A stretch of DNA of 64,000 bases, from positions 44,172-108,171 of the forward strand of contig NZ_AMRJ01000010.1 in assembly GCF_000300995.1 (NCBI RefSeq). Reading direction: 5' to 3'. The notes beneath the pieces are model-generated. The model did not search any database. It was not told where the DNA came from and saw nothing but the letters and a program-made list of their open reading frames with translations. Positions 44,374-53,689 of the stretch are shown here, piece by piece (the first letter of the stretch is position 1; every line of letters starts with the position of its first letter). Position numbers and translations under genes: made by a program. The DNA comes from Alcanivorax hongdengensis A-11-3. GTDB taxonomy: Bacteria; Pseudomonadota; Gammaproteobacteria; Pseudomonadales; Alcanivoracaceae.

Positions 44374-44407
44374 GGCGGCATCAGGGATACGGATGCCGCC
44401 TTTTTTT
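44374..44407 (+). terminator. Terminator of the porin-glutaminase-DUF481 unit
   Basis: GGCGGCATC (44374-44382), AGGGATACG, GATGCCGCC (44392-44400), then seven T residues. The rest of the 457-bp gap (44132-44588) holds the small ORF, the repeat hairpin and a GTAGCGCCA motif repeated at about 44511 and 44561; nothing else was seen. Confidence 0.9.
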
Positions 44408-44588
44408 ATCCTTTCTCTATGGTTCCTGCCCCATCGGGGCAGTAAAAAAATCCTTTTGCTGAGCCGCGTGGCTAAAACGCATTAGCCAAAAGTGTGCTTG
44501 TTGGCGCTTTCGTAGCGCCACGCCTTGCAAGCTCCTATGCTTCTCCTGTGAGCTTTTTTCGTAGCGCCAGCCAGTGGAGGGCGTGATC

Positions 44589-46244
44589 ATGAGAACGCAA
44601 GGATACGGGGGCAGGGTTTTCGTTTTTACGGGCATTTTTTTCGCTGCCATGACGGCCGCCGCCATGCCGACCTTTCAGGTGCGTATTCATACCGTCGGCA
44701 ACGGCAATGTGGTTGAGCCCAATCAGCCATTCACTCTGACCTATGACGTCACGGCGACCAGCCATTCCGATCATTACTACTATGTGGACGACAGCCTGAA
44801 ACTGGTGCGGGCCAACAGCATTACGGGCAGTGAGGCCGGGGTGTTCAGTGTGACCTATCCCGGTGGTTTCGCGAATGGCACCAGCAAGCGCATCAGGATC
44901 TGTCTGTTTGATGATAACGACGTGCCGGTCTGTGACGAAGTACGGGTGCGCGCCGGTCATGTGCTGGCCGTACCGCTGGCGGTGGAAATGCACGCCCTGG
45001 GGGTGGCCAACCAGGTGCCGGCCAACCAGTCGCTGGATATCCATTACGATGTGTTGGGGCCAAGCAGTTCCGATCACTATTACTCCGTGGACGGAGAGTT
45101 GAAGCTGGTGCGTCCGCAGGGTAGTCAGGCCGCCGGTGAATTCAGTGTCACCTATCCGGGCGGTTTTGCCGCCGGCACAAGTCATGAACTGAAGGCCTGT
45201 GTGCAGGATGGCGATGCCATGCGTTGTGGCAGCCGCCAGGTTGCCGTTGGCTCCGTCGGTGCCGGCGCCGATGCGCCCGCGCCCATCACGTCATCACTGC
45301 TGAATGAGCATTACACCGTGATTGGCAATTGCAGCCCGGTGTGTGGTTATTACGAAAACGTTTTCTACGGCGACAGCAGTGTGTCCTGGTTGCCGGTGGT
45401 GGGGCCGGACAGCGAGCCCAATGGGCTGCGCGCGGATATCTATTACCCGACGCCGGATGGGCGTATTCACAGTGGCAGTGAAAGAAACACTCTGCTGATT
45501 TATGCCCATTCAGCCAATCACAGCAAGGAGTCGGTGCGGGCCGACAAGAAGGGCATGCTGCTCAAGTATCTGAGCATCCAACAGGGCGGGGGTGGTGTCA
45601 CAGTGGCGGCGCTGGACTTTCGTCACCCGCTCAAGGACCTGGATGAAAACGCCTACCCGCTGGCAAGGGATGATCTGAGCCATGCGGTGCAGTTTTTCCG
45701 CTATTACGCGGACGTCTTCAAAATCAATCCGGACGATATCTTTATCACCGGGTCATCGCTGGGCGCTGGATCCGGTATTCATGCGGCGGTGAAAGAACTG
45801 GCCAGCCCTGATGATCCGTCGCCGGTGCGGCGGGTGTCTTCGGCCATTCGCGGGGCCTTTCTGTCCAATGGGCAGAGTTCGTTCTCACCGCAATGGTTCC
45901 GGGAAAATTTTCTCGAACCGGCGGTCTGGCCCTATTACCAGAAGGGCTACCTGGATGATGCGGAGCGTGCCATCTACGGCCATGCGGTGGCCAACGTCAC
46001 GGCCAGTGCGCCAATTCTGGAGCTGGTGTATGAAGGTACCTTCGTGGATCACAAGGTCACCTTGAGTGAATACCAGAACAAGGCGGTGGACTTGACGCAC
46101 ATGCCCAACTTCGGCCTGGCCATGTTGGCCCAGTACCGATTGCATGGGCTGGATGATCGAATCATCGTGCGCGATAACTACGGTGGCAACTTTGATCGCG
46201 AATCGATGAATTTCGTGGTTCGCAATCGCCTGTCCGGCGACTGA
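44589..46244 (+). CDS. Secreted protein with two Ig-like repeats fused to an alpha/beta hydrolase
   Basis: The 551-residue product has a signal peptide (about 1-26). Two tandem beta repeats follow (about 27-118 and 128-215); each has a SDHYY-[YS]-VD stretch, LKLVR and FSVTYPGGFA. A hydrolase domain (about 230-551) has nucleophile elbow GSSLGAG near residue 389. Late acid and His residues are plausible, but the triad is not certain. GGAGGG seven bases before 44589 fixes the start. The enzyme is exported; the target could be a lipid or polyester, as an inference. Confidence 0.8.
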   Translation: MRTQGYGGRVFVFTGIFFAAMTAAAMPTFQVRIHTVGNGNVVEPNQPFTLTYDVTATSHSDHYYYVDDSLKLVRANSITGSEAGVFSVTYPGGFANGTSKRIRICLFDDNDVPVCDEVRVRAGHVLAVPLAVEMHALGVANQVPANQSLDIHYDVLGPSSSDHYYSVDGELKLVRPQGSQAAGEFSVTYPGGFAAGTSHELKACVQDGDAMRCGSRQVAVGSVGAGADAPAPITSSLLNEHYTVIGNCSPVCGYYENVFYGDSSVSWLPVVGPDSEPNGLRADIYYPTPDGRIHSGSERNTLLIYAHSANHSKESVRADKKGMLLKYLSIQQGGGGVTVAALDFRHPLKDLDENAYPLARDDLSHAVQFFRYYADVFKINPDDIFITGSSLGAGSGIHAAVKELASPDDPSPVRRVSSAIRGAFLSNGQSSFSPQWFRENFLEPAVWPYYQKGYLDDAERAIYGHAVANVTASAPILELVYEGTFVDHKVTLSEYQNKAVDLTHMPNFGLAMLAQYRLHGLDDRIIVRDNYGGNFDRESMNFVVRNRLSGD

Positions 46245-46250
46245 TTCGAT

Positions 46251-46278
46251 AAAAGCGCCACGCCCATCAGCGTGGCGC
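46251..46278 (-). terminator. Terminator of the peroxiredoxin gene
   Basis: GCGCCACGC (46255-46263) and GCGTGGCGC (46270-46278), with AAAA on the plus strand just before, so a T-run on the minus strand. It also separates the convergent hydrolase gene. Confidence 0.75.
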
Positions 46279-46285
46279 GATTCGG

Positions 46286-46759
46286 TCAGAGTTGTGCCAG
46301 TACGGTTTCGGCGCTGCTCTTGTCCACGCCTTTTTCGTCCACACCCAGATAGGTCACGACACCATCGTCGGCGATCAGTGCAAAGCGCTTGCTGCGAATG
46401 CCCATGCTGCCGCCAGTAGCATCCAGTTCCAGCCCCAGGGCTTTGGCAAAATCCGCGTTGCCGTCGGCCAGCATGGTGATTTGTTCAGCGTTCTGGTCCT
46501 TTTGCCAGGCATCCATCACAAAGGCGTCGTTGACGGCCATGCAACCGATGGCATCCACCTTTTCAAGAATGGCGTCGGCGTTGACCACAAAGCCGGGCAT
46601 GTGCGTGTTGGAGCAGCCGGGCGTGAAGGCACCGGGCACCGCGAACAGCACTACCTTGCGGCCCTTGAAAAAGTCACCGGTGTTGAGATCTTCCGGGCCC
46701 TTGGCGCCATTGGTCTTGAGTGCGATGGCGGGCAGGGTGTCACCTACTGCAATGGTCAT
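46286..46759 (-). CDS. Peroxiredoxin (Prx5 type)
   Basis: The 157-residue product starts MTIAVGDTLP and has the peroxidatic Cys49 in PGAFTPGCSNTHMPGF. Prx5-type enzymes reduce H2O2 and organic peroxides with thioredoxin or glutathione. AAAGGACG precedes the start at 46759; an upstream in-frame ATG lacks support. It is monocistronic on the minus strand. Confidence 0.93.
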   Translation of the reverse strand: MTIAVGDTLPAIALKTNGAKGPEDLNTGDFFKGRKVVLFAVPGAFTPGCSNTHMPGFVVNADAILEKVDAIGCMAVNDAFVMDAWQKDQNAEQITMLADGNADFAKALGLELDATGGSMGIRSKRFALIADDGVVTYLGVDEKGVDKSSAETVLAQL

Positions 46760-46841
46760 GATGTGCGTCCTTTGCCTGAAATGGATCACCACTGTAGCAA
46801 AGTCGCCGGGTGGGTCTGAACCGCAAAGACGAAAATGAGAA

Positions 46842-46863
46842 GGCCGCCCCGAAAGGGGCGGCC
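46842..46863 (-). terminator. Hairpin after the PVLGD-repeat lipoprotein gene
   Basis: GGCCGCCCC, loop GAAA, GGGGCGGCC: a perfect 9-bp stem with a GNRA-type loop. On the minus strand it is followed by TTCTCATTTTC, a weak T-rich tract. Confidence 0.7.
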
Positions 46864-46887
46864 GGAAGGGGCGCTTGGCTGGCGGGT

Positions 46888-48750
46888 TTAACCCAGCAGA
46901 CCCAGCAGGCCGTCCAGTACCGGGCCCAGCACCGGGATATCGGCCAGCGCATCGGTGAGCGGTGCCAACAGGGAGCTGGCCTGGGCTTCACCCAGCAGGG
47001 TTACCAGCAGATCGCCGATCAGGTCGCCAACCACCGGCAGGGATGCCACCAGGGAAGACAGGCTGGTCAGCAGGTTGCCGTTGCTGTCGGTGATGCCGCC
47101 CAGCAGGGCGCTCGGGTCACCGCTCATCAGGCCGTTGACCAGGCCTTCCAGCAGACCTTGCAGATCCGGGGCCTGATCCAGCAGGGCCAGGTCCGGAGAC
47201 AGCAGGTCGCCGCCGGCACCGCCCTGCAGGGCAGTCAGAACCTGGTTGAGCAGGTCACCGGCCACCGGGATCTGGGACAGCAGGTCCGTGGCCGGGGCCA
47301 GCGGGTTGCCGTCAGCAGCACCGGTGAGGGTGGCCAGCAGCGGGTTGAGAATATCGCCGAGTACCGGCACCTGGGTCAGCAGGTCGCTGAACTGTTGCAG
47401 CTGACCGGCGGAGGCGGTCAGGCAATCCAGCGGGTTGGCGGCCTCGCAGGACACCGCGCCCAGCAGCTGGTTGACCACATCACCGAGTACCGGCACCTGG
47501 GCCAGCATATCGGTAACCGTGTTCAGCTGGTCACCGGACAGGCCGGCCAGCAGGGTTTCCAGACTCAGGTCGCTGGGCAGGCCCGGGGCGTCACCGCCGG
47601 CGGCGCCGTTGAGGATATCGCCGAGGACCGGAATCTGGGTCAGCAGTGCCGGCAGGGATTGCAGGTCCTGCAGGGAGCCGAAGAAGTCACCACCGTTAGC
47701 CAACTGGTCGGCCAGCTGCGGGCCGAGCACCGGAATCTTGCTCAGCAGGGTGGGCAGGGTCTGCAGCAGATCCATGTTGCCCGGCTGTGCCAGGCCGCCA
47801 AGCAGGTCGGTAAGAATGGCCGGGTCAATCGGGCCACCACCCAGCAGGTCACTGATCGGGCCCAGATTGTCGCCGGCCGCCAGCAGGCAGGTGAACGGAT
47901 CGGCGCCTTCCGGGCACAGCTCACCGAGGCCGCCGGTCAGGTTGAGAATGGAACCCACGCCGCCCAGTACTTCGGTCAGGCAGTCCTGGGGCTGGTAGCT
48001 GTCAGCGCCGGTGGCAATCGGGCACAGGGCCATGGACAGGGCGTTGACGGTACCCAGCAGCGGCTCGCCCTGGGACAGGTTGTCGGCCACCTGGCTCAGG
48101 CACACCTGCGGGTTCAGCGCATCATCGCAACCCAGGTAACCGAGCACGCCTTTCAGGGTGCTGTCCGGCACGGTGTTGGCCACTTCCACAATGCAGGTCA
48201 CCGGGTCTTCCGAGGTCGGGCACAGTTGCTGGCCGATGGCGCCACCGTTGTTGAGCAGGCCGCTCAGGGTGTCGGCCAGATAGGCGCCGCTTTCCATCAG
48301 ACAGTTTTGCAGGAAGGTGGGTTCGGTGACACTGCCGAGCAGATCGGTGTCGGTGGCCGCCACGGTATCGGCACAAAGCAGGCCGAGCACGTTGTCGTTA
48401 CCCAGGGAAATGTTGGTGAGTGCCTCGTTTTCACAGGCCAGTACATCAATAGCGCCACCCAGTTGGGTGCCGAGCACCGCCTGCGGGCAGACGGACACGG
48501 TGAACTGGTTGTTGGTGTCCACCAGCGTCAGCAGCTGTTGGGCTTGCTCTTCGGTCATCGGTGGCGTGCTGTCGCCATCGTCACCGCCGTTGTCAGTGGT
48601 ATCGGTATTGTCGGTGCCACCGGTATCGGTACCGTTGTTTGGTGTTTCCTGATTTTGCAGGTCGTTCGGTGAACTGCCACCACCGCCGCCACAGGCGGCC
48701 AGTGTCGCGATCAACGACATAACGAGAATGGATTTGAATAGACGTAGCAT
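46888..48750 (-). CDS. Lipoprotein with PVLGD-type repeats, unknown function
   Basis: The 620-residue product has a lipobox LAAC (Cys20) followed by a Gly tract and an Asn/Thr/Asp linker (about 26-70). The first half has many cysteines in [AD]C-[LE] and LCP/LC[AG] contexts. The second half carries at least seven copies of a hydrophobic unit of the form L-x-x-[IVL]-P-V-[LVA]-G-[DP]-x-[LIV]. Examples are LTQIPVLGDILN, LAQVPVLGDVVN, LSQIPVAGDLLN and LADIPVLGPVLD. It is very rich in Leu, Gly and Asp and probably sits in the outer membrane. GGGGGA precedes the start at 48750. No family is recognised. It is divergent from an SDR gene. Confidence 0.8.
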   Translation of the reverse strand: MLRLFKSILVMSLIATLAACGGGGGSSPNDLQNQETPNNGTDTGGTDNTDTTDNGGDDGDSTPPMTEEQAQQLLTLVDTNNQFTVSVCPQAVLGTQLGGAIDVLACENEALTNISLGNDNVLGLLCADTVAATDTDLLGSVTEPTFLQNCLMESGAYLADTLSGLLNNGGAIGQQLCPTSEDPVTCIVEVANTVPDSTLKGVLGYLGCDDALNPQVCLSQVADNLSQGEPLLGTVNALSMALCPIATGADSYQPQDCLTEVLGGVGSILNLTGGLGELCPEGADPFTCLLAAGDNLGPISDLLGGGPIDPAILTDLLGGLAQPGNMDLLQTLPTLLSKIPVLGPQLADQLANGGDFFGSLQDLQSLPALLTQIPVLGDILNGAAGGDAPGLPSDLSLETLLAGLSGDQLNTVTDMLAQVPVLGDVVNQLLGAVSCEAANPLDCLTASAGQLQQFSDLLTQVPVLGDILNPLLATLTGAADGNPLAPATDLLSQIPVAGDLLNQVLTALQGGAGGDLLSPDLALLDQAPDLQGLLEGLVNGLMSGDPSALLGGITDSNGNLLTSLSSLVASLPVVGDLIGDLLVTLLGEAQASSLLAPLTDALADIPVLGPVLDGLLGLLG

Positions 48751-48966
48751 GACTGATCCCCCTTTATCCTTGGGTTCAGGTCCTTGTTGTGACGGCTCAG
48801 CGCGAACCGTCCCCCTCGCGGCAAATATATAAAATTCCTTGCCCTGCCAATGTTGGCTAAAAATGTTGTTTTGTATCTGGAACTGCACTGTTTTGTAATG
48901 CACTTGGATGGCGCATGATGGACGCCGGAAGCAAGTGACTGGAGCACAAGCAAAAAGGAGAGAGCA

Positions 48967-49632
48967 ATGAGCCAGACAATTGTAATCACCGGTGCAAACC
49001 GGGGCATCGGGCTTGCCATGGCACGGTGCTGGGCGCAACGCGGGGATCGCGTGATTGCTGCCTGCCGACAGCCGTCACAGGCACTGGCAGACCTGGGTGT
49101 GGAGATTGTCGACGGCGTGGATGTGAGCCGCAGGGATGGCGTCACCAACCTGGAAGCGGCCCTGGGCAACACCCCGGTGGATGTGCTCTACAACAATGCC
49201 GGCATCATGCTCAGTGAAACCCTGGACCACATGGACCTGGAACAGATCGAGGAGCAGTTCCAGATCAATACCCTGGGGCCACTGCGCGTCACCCTGGCGT
49301 TGCTGGATAACCTCAAGAGCGGCAGCAAGGTGGGCCTGATGACCTCACGCATGGGCTCCATCGCCGATAATGGCTCCGGGGGCAAATACGGCTATCGGAT
49401 CAGCAAGGCCGGCCTCAATGCCGCCGGCAAGTCCCTGGCCATCGATCTGTACGATCGTGGCATCGCCGTGGCCATTCTGCATCCGGGCTGGGTGAAGACC
49501 GACATGACCGGCAACAGCGGCCACCTGACCACGGACGAAGCCGCCGCCGGGCTGGTGCAGCGCATGGATGAACTGACCCTGGAAAACAGCGGCACCTTCT
49601 GGCACTCCGACGGCAGCGTGTTGCCCTGGTAA
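48967..49632 (+). CDS. Short-chain dehydrogenase/reductase
   Basis: The 221-residue Rossmann enzyme has cofactor motif TGANRGIG (8-15), NNAG, a catalytic YGYRISK (Tyr and Lys four apart) and HPGWVKTDM. The lack of an acidic residue in the usual NAD position after strand 2 (AACRQ) favours NADP. GGAGAGAGC precedes the start. The C-terminus is short, like C-factor/sniffer-type SDRs. The substrate is unknown. Confidence 0.92.
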   Translation: MSQTIVITGANRGIGLAMARCWAQRGDRVIAACRQPSQALADLGVEIVDGVDVSRRDGVTNLEAALGNTPVDVLYNNAGIMLSETLDHMDLEQIEEQFQINTLGPLRVTLALLDNLKSGSKVGLMTSRMGSIADNGSGGKYGYRISKAGLNAAGKSLAIDLYDRGIAVAILHPGWVKTDMTGNSGHLTTDEAAAGLVQRMDELTLENSGTFWHSDGSVLPW

Positions 49633-49636
49633 TGGC

Positions 49637-50302
49637 TCAGGCAGGTATTAGAGCCGGTTCTAGTTTGCGGGCGGTTTCATACAGGGCGGTCAGCCCTCGT
49701 TCCCGAAAGCGCGGTTCGTACTCGAGGATGTCGCGGCGGGACAAGTCGCCGATGCGGTAGCGGTCCGCATAGAGAGCCCGGACCGTGTCGGCGTCCACGG
49801 AAAATGGCGGGCCGGGCATTTGCGCCTGGCAATAATCCAGTGTGATCAGTAACTGCGGGGCGGCGTCGGTGAGAGCCAGCAGATGGCGGGCATATTGCTG
49901 GCGTAATTCATCCGGCAGGGCGATCAGGGCGGCCCGGTCATAAATGCCGTCCACCTTGCCCAGGGTTGGCCCGTCGAGGGTGAAGATGTCGCCCTGGAAT
50001 ACCCGCAGTGCTCCCTGCTGATAAAGCCGGCCACCGGCCCAGTCGCTGACGCCGGGATCAAGCCCGAGCTGTTGGAACAGGGCCACCACCGCCTTGGCGG
50101 ACAGCTCCACCCCGGTGACGGTAAACCCGCTTTCCAGCAGATAGCCGATATCCAGGGTCTTGCCGCACAGCGGCACCAGAAGGTGGCTGCCCGGCGCCCA
50201 TTCCATGGCCGGCAGAAAACGGCTCAGCAAGGGGTGTACCCGGTCCAGATGGAAGCCGATCTCGTTACGTTGCCACTTGTCTTCCCAGAATCCTTTTTCC
50301 AT
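49637..50302 (-). CDS. tpm: Thiopurine S-methyltransferase Tpm
   Basis: The 221-residue SAM-dependent methyltransferase starts MEKGFWEDKWQRNEIGFHLD as bacterial TPMTs do. It has LVPLCGKTLDI for SAM binding and YDRAALIALP. Bacterial Tpm methylates thiopurines and selenium or tellurium compounds and can give metalloid resistance. It lies 8 bp downstream of a membrane-protein gene, so the two are co-transcribed, and is convergent with the SDR gene. Confidence 0.94.
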   Translation of the reverse strand: MEKGFWEDKWQRNEIGFHLDRVHPLLSRFLPAMEWAPGSHLLVPLCGKTLDIGYLLESGFTVTGVELSAKAVVALFQQLGLDPGVSDWAGGRLYQQGALRVFQGDIFTLDGPTLGKVDGIYDRAALIALPDELRQQYARHLLALTDAAPQLLITLDYCQAQMPGPPFSVDADTVRALYADRYRIGDLSRRDILEYEPRFRERGLTALYETARKLEPALIPA

Positions 50303-50309
50303 GCCTGTG

Positions 50310-50801
50310 TTATCCCCGGCGCAGCTGGCGGTTGGTGGCCTCGATCAGGGCCCCGAAGTCAGGTTTGGCCATCACGGCCAGCAACAGGGAATAGACGCCG
50401 TTGATCAGCGCCAGCAGCAGATCGCCCTGCAGCAGGCTGAAGGCAATGACGGCCATGGCCACGGTATCCAGCACCCCCAGCAGCAGGAACATGCCGGTCT
50501 GCACCAGCTGCACGGCACAGGCCTGCTGTGCATCCGGCGTGGCCGGTGCGGGCTTGCCGGCCAGACCGCGACTGACCAGCGCCTGCGGATTGAGGATCAC
50601 GCCCCGCAGGGAGCCGGCGCTGACCAGCATCAGGGCCATGGCACCGATGGCGCCAGTGCGCAGGGTCTCGGTGGGCAGCACCTGGCTGACCGCCTGGTAG
50701 TGACCGAAATGAATCAGACCGGCAATGGCCAGGCCGATGAGCATGGGTGCCGAAAGTACCGAGAACCAGAGCAGCGAGAGTCGCCGGGAAGCCGCGGGCA
50801 T
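50310..50801 (-). CDS. Four-helix membrane protein of unknown function
   Basis: The 163-residue product has about four hydrophobic helices (near 8-32, 46-64, 94-118 and 122-140) and a basic C-terminus. The start at 50801 (MPAASRRLSLLWF) has AGGAT upstream. It is upstream of tpm in the same unit. No family is recognised. Confidence 0.7.
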   Translation of the reverse strand: MPAASRRLSLLWFSVLSAPMLIGLAIAGLIHFGHYQAVSQVLPTETLRTGAIGAMALMLVSAGSLRGVILNPQALVSRGLAGKPAPATPDAQQACAVQLVQTGMFLLLGVLDTVAMAVIAFSLLQGDLLLALINGVYSLLLAVMAKPDFGALIEATNRQLRRG

Positions 50802-51057
50802 GGGAGATCCTGTGATGGAGTGGAAGAGCCCAGAAAATAGCAAAGCGCCGGCAGATAAAAAAGCGTTGCCTGTTTTGGCGAGAGGATAGGGCAGAGCATG
50901 TCGTTAGCCGAATTGGCCGGGAGGAAGACAGCAGGATTGCCCTTGCGTCTCAGACGGTGTCGGCTGAACCATATTCGGGCATAATGCCGGGTTGCCACGT
51001 TGCGGCCCGTCTTGTTTCCGGTCGCAGTGTTACTTTGTTATCTGGTAAGAGCCTGCC

Positions 51058-52968
51058 ATGACCGAAACCTCCCCGCCCCGTTCTCTCCTGACGTACCTGT
51101 TGGGTGGCTTTTTTGCGTTGGTCCTGCTGACATTCCTGCTGCGCGGTTTTTTTCTCTGGAGTGCCCATGATGTTTTGCATGCGCTGAGTGCCCGTGAGGC
51201 GGTGTATGCGATTTTCTGGGGTGTGCGCTTTGATATGGCGGCGGCCGCCTTGCCGGTGACGCTGATTACGCTGGTCAGTTATGCCTTGGTAAGGGTGCTG
51301 GGCGTCCGGCGCTTGCCGCTCTGGCCGTTTGCCCTGTGTGCCGTCCTGTTTGTGCTCGCCCAGGTCAGTGACACCATCTACTTTCTGGAAGCCGGCCGCC
51401 ATTCCGGCTATGAGATCTGGGCGCTGTTTTCCGAAGCATCCGGCCTGGCCTATACCGCCGTGTCTGACCATGGCTGGCTGGTGTTGAGCGCGGTACTGCT
51501 GTCGGCATTGATTGTCTGGCAAACCGGCGCGCGCTGGATGACCGTGAAGGTCGGATTCCCGGCCACCGAGCTCGGTGTAGTGGTGATGCTGGTGATTCTG
51601 GTAATCAGTGTTCGAGGCAGTATTGATGAGCGCCCCATGAAACCGTTGCGGGTGTTCAATGTGGGCAATGATGAAATGGCTGCGGTGGCAGAGAATCCCA
51701 ATTACACCATTCTCTATACGCTTTATGCCGGCAATCAGTTGAATGCTGCTTATCTGGATTTTCCCTCCTTGCCGGCCCCGCTTTACCGGAGCACGGTGAA
51801 GCAAACCCTGATACGGGAAAATCATTCACTGGTGCCGCCGTCGCATCAGTACAACGTCATCCTTTTTGCCCTTGAGGGCTGGCAATCCTACTTCATGAAT
51901 GACACGCGCCAGGGCGTGCCGGTGACACCGGAATTCGACAAGCTGGCCGCCTCGGGTTTTTCCACGGATGGGCTGATTGCGGAAGGCCATCGTACCGTGG
52001 AAGGTGTGTTCAGCCTGCTTTGCTCGTACGCCAACCCCCTGGGGAATGCCGTGGTGAAAAACCGGCTGGTCGACATGCACTATGAATGTTTGTCGAAAAT
52101 TCTCACCGACCATGGCTGGAATACCGCCATGTTTCAGGGCATGCATACCGGCATGGTGGGTGATATGACAAAGAAACTGGGCCTGACCCATTCCTATGGC
52201 AAGAATGATATCGAGCAGATTCGCTATCCGGAGAATGGCTGGGGACTGGATGATAATGACCTTTACCATTTTATTCTGGAAAAGGCAGAGTCGGACAGTA
52301 AACCGTTTTTCTATGTCATCAATACCACCTCTACCCACGATGGCACGCTACCGGAAGCGGTGCCCTACATCTTTGGCGATAAAACCGCCGAGGATCGTAT
52401 CGAAAGCGCCCTTCATTATGCGGACAAGGCACTGGGTGATTTTGTCAGGGCGTTGCGCAAGGTGGTGACCAGGCCGACCTTGCTGGTGATTACCTCTGAC
52501 CATACCCGAGGTCCCCTGCCGGATCGCTTCAGCAATTATCACACGCCGTTTGCCATGCTGGTTCTCAATGGCCCGTCACCGCAAAGGCAGGTCCCTGCTC
52601 TGGCTTCGCAGCGGGATGTGGCCCCCACCATTCTTGCCTGGCTGGGCGGTCATGCCCCCTGGTTTACCGGGCAATCGTTATGGGATCTGCCGGCGGAGGA
52701 TTATCGGGCCAGTTATTACACGGCGGGCATGTATGGCTGGTTTCATGGTGATCGTGTCGTGGAATTTCCATTGGCCCGGCCAGATGCCCTGAGCTGTTTC
52801 CGGTGGCGACACGATGAAGGGGCACTGCGAAACGAGACCTGTAACGGGGCGGACAAGCGTGAGCAGATTCGCGCGCGGGCCTATATGGAGTACTCACAGG
52901 GCTTGCTGTTTCATGGAAAGACCCGTGACTACGGGCAGGCCGCCACGCTGGAAAACCGGTCCCGTTGA
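51058..52968 (+). CDS. LtaS-like sulfatase-fold membrane enzyme
   Basis: The 636-residue product has five hydrophobic N-terminal helices (to about residue 185), then a periplasmic alkaline-phosphatase-fold domain. Metal and catalytic signals are FALEGWQS (Glu about 272), nucleophile Thr about 313 in GHRTVEG, and TSDHTRG near 480. A Thr nucleophile and this topology match phosphoglycerol or phosphoethanolamine transferases (LtaS, OpgB, EptA groups) rather than true sulfatases. A role in modifying glucans or lipid head groups is inferred. The 256-bp upstream gap has a possible -35 TTGTTT. Confidence 0.85.
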   Translation: MTETSPPRSLLTYLLGGFFALVLLTFLLRGFFLWSAHDVLHALSAREAVYAIFWGVRFDMAAAALPVTLITLVSYALVRVLGVRRLPLWPFALCAVLFVLAQVSDTIYFLEAGRHSGYEIWALFSEASGLAYTAVSDHGWLVLSAVLLSALIVWQTGARWMTVKVGFPATELGVVVMLVILVISVRGSIDERPMKPLRVFNVGNDEMAAVAENPNYTILYTLYAGNQLNAAYLDFPSLPAPLYRSTVKQTLIRENHSLVPPSHQYNVILFALEGWQSYFMNDTRQGVPVTPEFDKLAASGFSTDGLIAEGHRTVEGVFSLLCSYANPLGNAVVKNRLVDMHYECLSKILTDHGWNTAMFQGMHTGMVGDMTKKLGLTHSYGKNDIEQIRYPENGWGLDDNDLYHFILEKAESDSKPFFYVINTTSTHDGTLPEAVPYIFGDKTAEDRIESALHYADKALGDFVRALRKVVTRPTLLVITSDHTRGPLPDRFSNYHTPFAMLVLNGPSPQRQVPALASQRDVAPTILAWLGGHAPWFTGQSLWDLPAEDYRASYYTAGMYGWFHGDRVVEFPLARPDALSCFRWRHDEGALRNETCNGADKREQIRARAYMEYSQGLLFHGKTRDYGQAATLENRSR

Positions 52969-53007
52969 ATATCGGTCGGCGGGATCCGTGGTCCCGCCGG
53001 CATCCCG

Positions 53008-53493
53008 TCAATCGCGGAAATTGTTGAATTGCAGCGGGACTTCCAGGCTGGATTCGCGCAGTAGCGCCATCACCGCCTGCAGGTCGTCGCGCTTTTTGCC
53101 ATTGACGCGCACCTGGTCGCCCTGGATTGATGCCTGCACCTTGAGCTTGCTGTCCTTGATCATTTTGACAATGGTCTTGGCGGTGGGTTGGTCGAGACCC
53201 TGCTGGAAGGTCAGTGGCAGGGAGAAGGTCTTGCCGCTGTGTTCCGGCTTTTCCGGCTTGTCCGCACCGGCGGCGCTGATGCCCTGTTTGACCGCGGCCT
53301 TGGCAAAAATGTCCTCCAGCTGCTGCACCTGAAAGTCGGATTCGCTTTTCAGGGTCACGGTCAGGCCGTTCTGCTCGATGCTGGCCTGCACACCACGAAA
53401 GTCGAAGCGGTTGCTCAGGTCACGGTTGGCATTGTCCACGGCATGGCGCAGGGACACTTCGTCGATTTCGGAGACGATGTCGAAAGAGGGCAT
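53008..53493 (-). CDS. yajQ: YajQ family nucleotide-binding protein
   Basis: The 161-residue product matches YajQ end to end: [20 protein letters not shown] at the start and [18 protein letters not shown] near the end. Some YajQ proteins bind cyclic di-GMP and act with a LysR regulator in virulence control. The start at 53493 is the family start, although the frame is open further upstream. It converges on the LtaS-like gene. Confidence 0.94.
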   Translation of the reverse strand: MPSFDIVSEIDEVSLRHAVDNANRDLSNRFDFRGVQASIEQNGLTVTLKSESDFQVQQLEDIFAKAAVKQGISAAGADKPEKPEHSGKTFSLPLTFQQGLDQPTAKTIVKMIKDSKLKVQASIQGDQVRVNGKKRDDLQAVMALLRESSLEVPLQFNNFRD

Positions 53494-53630
53494 GGCGCTC
53501 TGTCTCTTGCTAACGGGGAATGCCGCCAAGTATAGCGCCGGCGCCGGCAAAATGCGCCTTCCGCAACCCCCATCACATTCGGTGAAATTGGTACGTTTGA
53601 AGCATATAAGCCTGCCCGGTAGCGGAGTAT

Positions 53631-53670
53631 GTTGATTCGGGTCGCACCCCGGGGGTGCGTACTCATCAAC
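53631..53670. promoter_or_regulatory. Nested dyad upstream of the repeat-rich two-gene unit
   Basis: Inner inverted repeat CGCACCCC (53643-53650), G, GGGGTGCG (53652-53659), inside an outer one GTTGAT (53631-53636) and ATCAAC (53665-53670). It lies 20-60 bp before the gene at 53690, so it could fold in the leader RNA or serve as an operator. Confidence 0.45.
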
Positions 53671-53689
53671 CCTGCCAGGAGGCAAAATA

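Noticed and set aside
46810..48672. 620-codon plus-strand frame rich in Gln, Gly and Val opposite the PVLGD lipoprotein
   Set aside because: The minus-strand frame has a lipobox, ribosome site and ordered repeats; the plus frame is its mirror and lacks a signal peptide or known motif.
46888..48750. Repetitive DNA that might be read as a CRISPR array or tandem repeat element
   Set aside because: The repeats are degenerate, lie in frame within a coding sequence and have variable spacing, so they are protein repeats.
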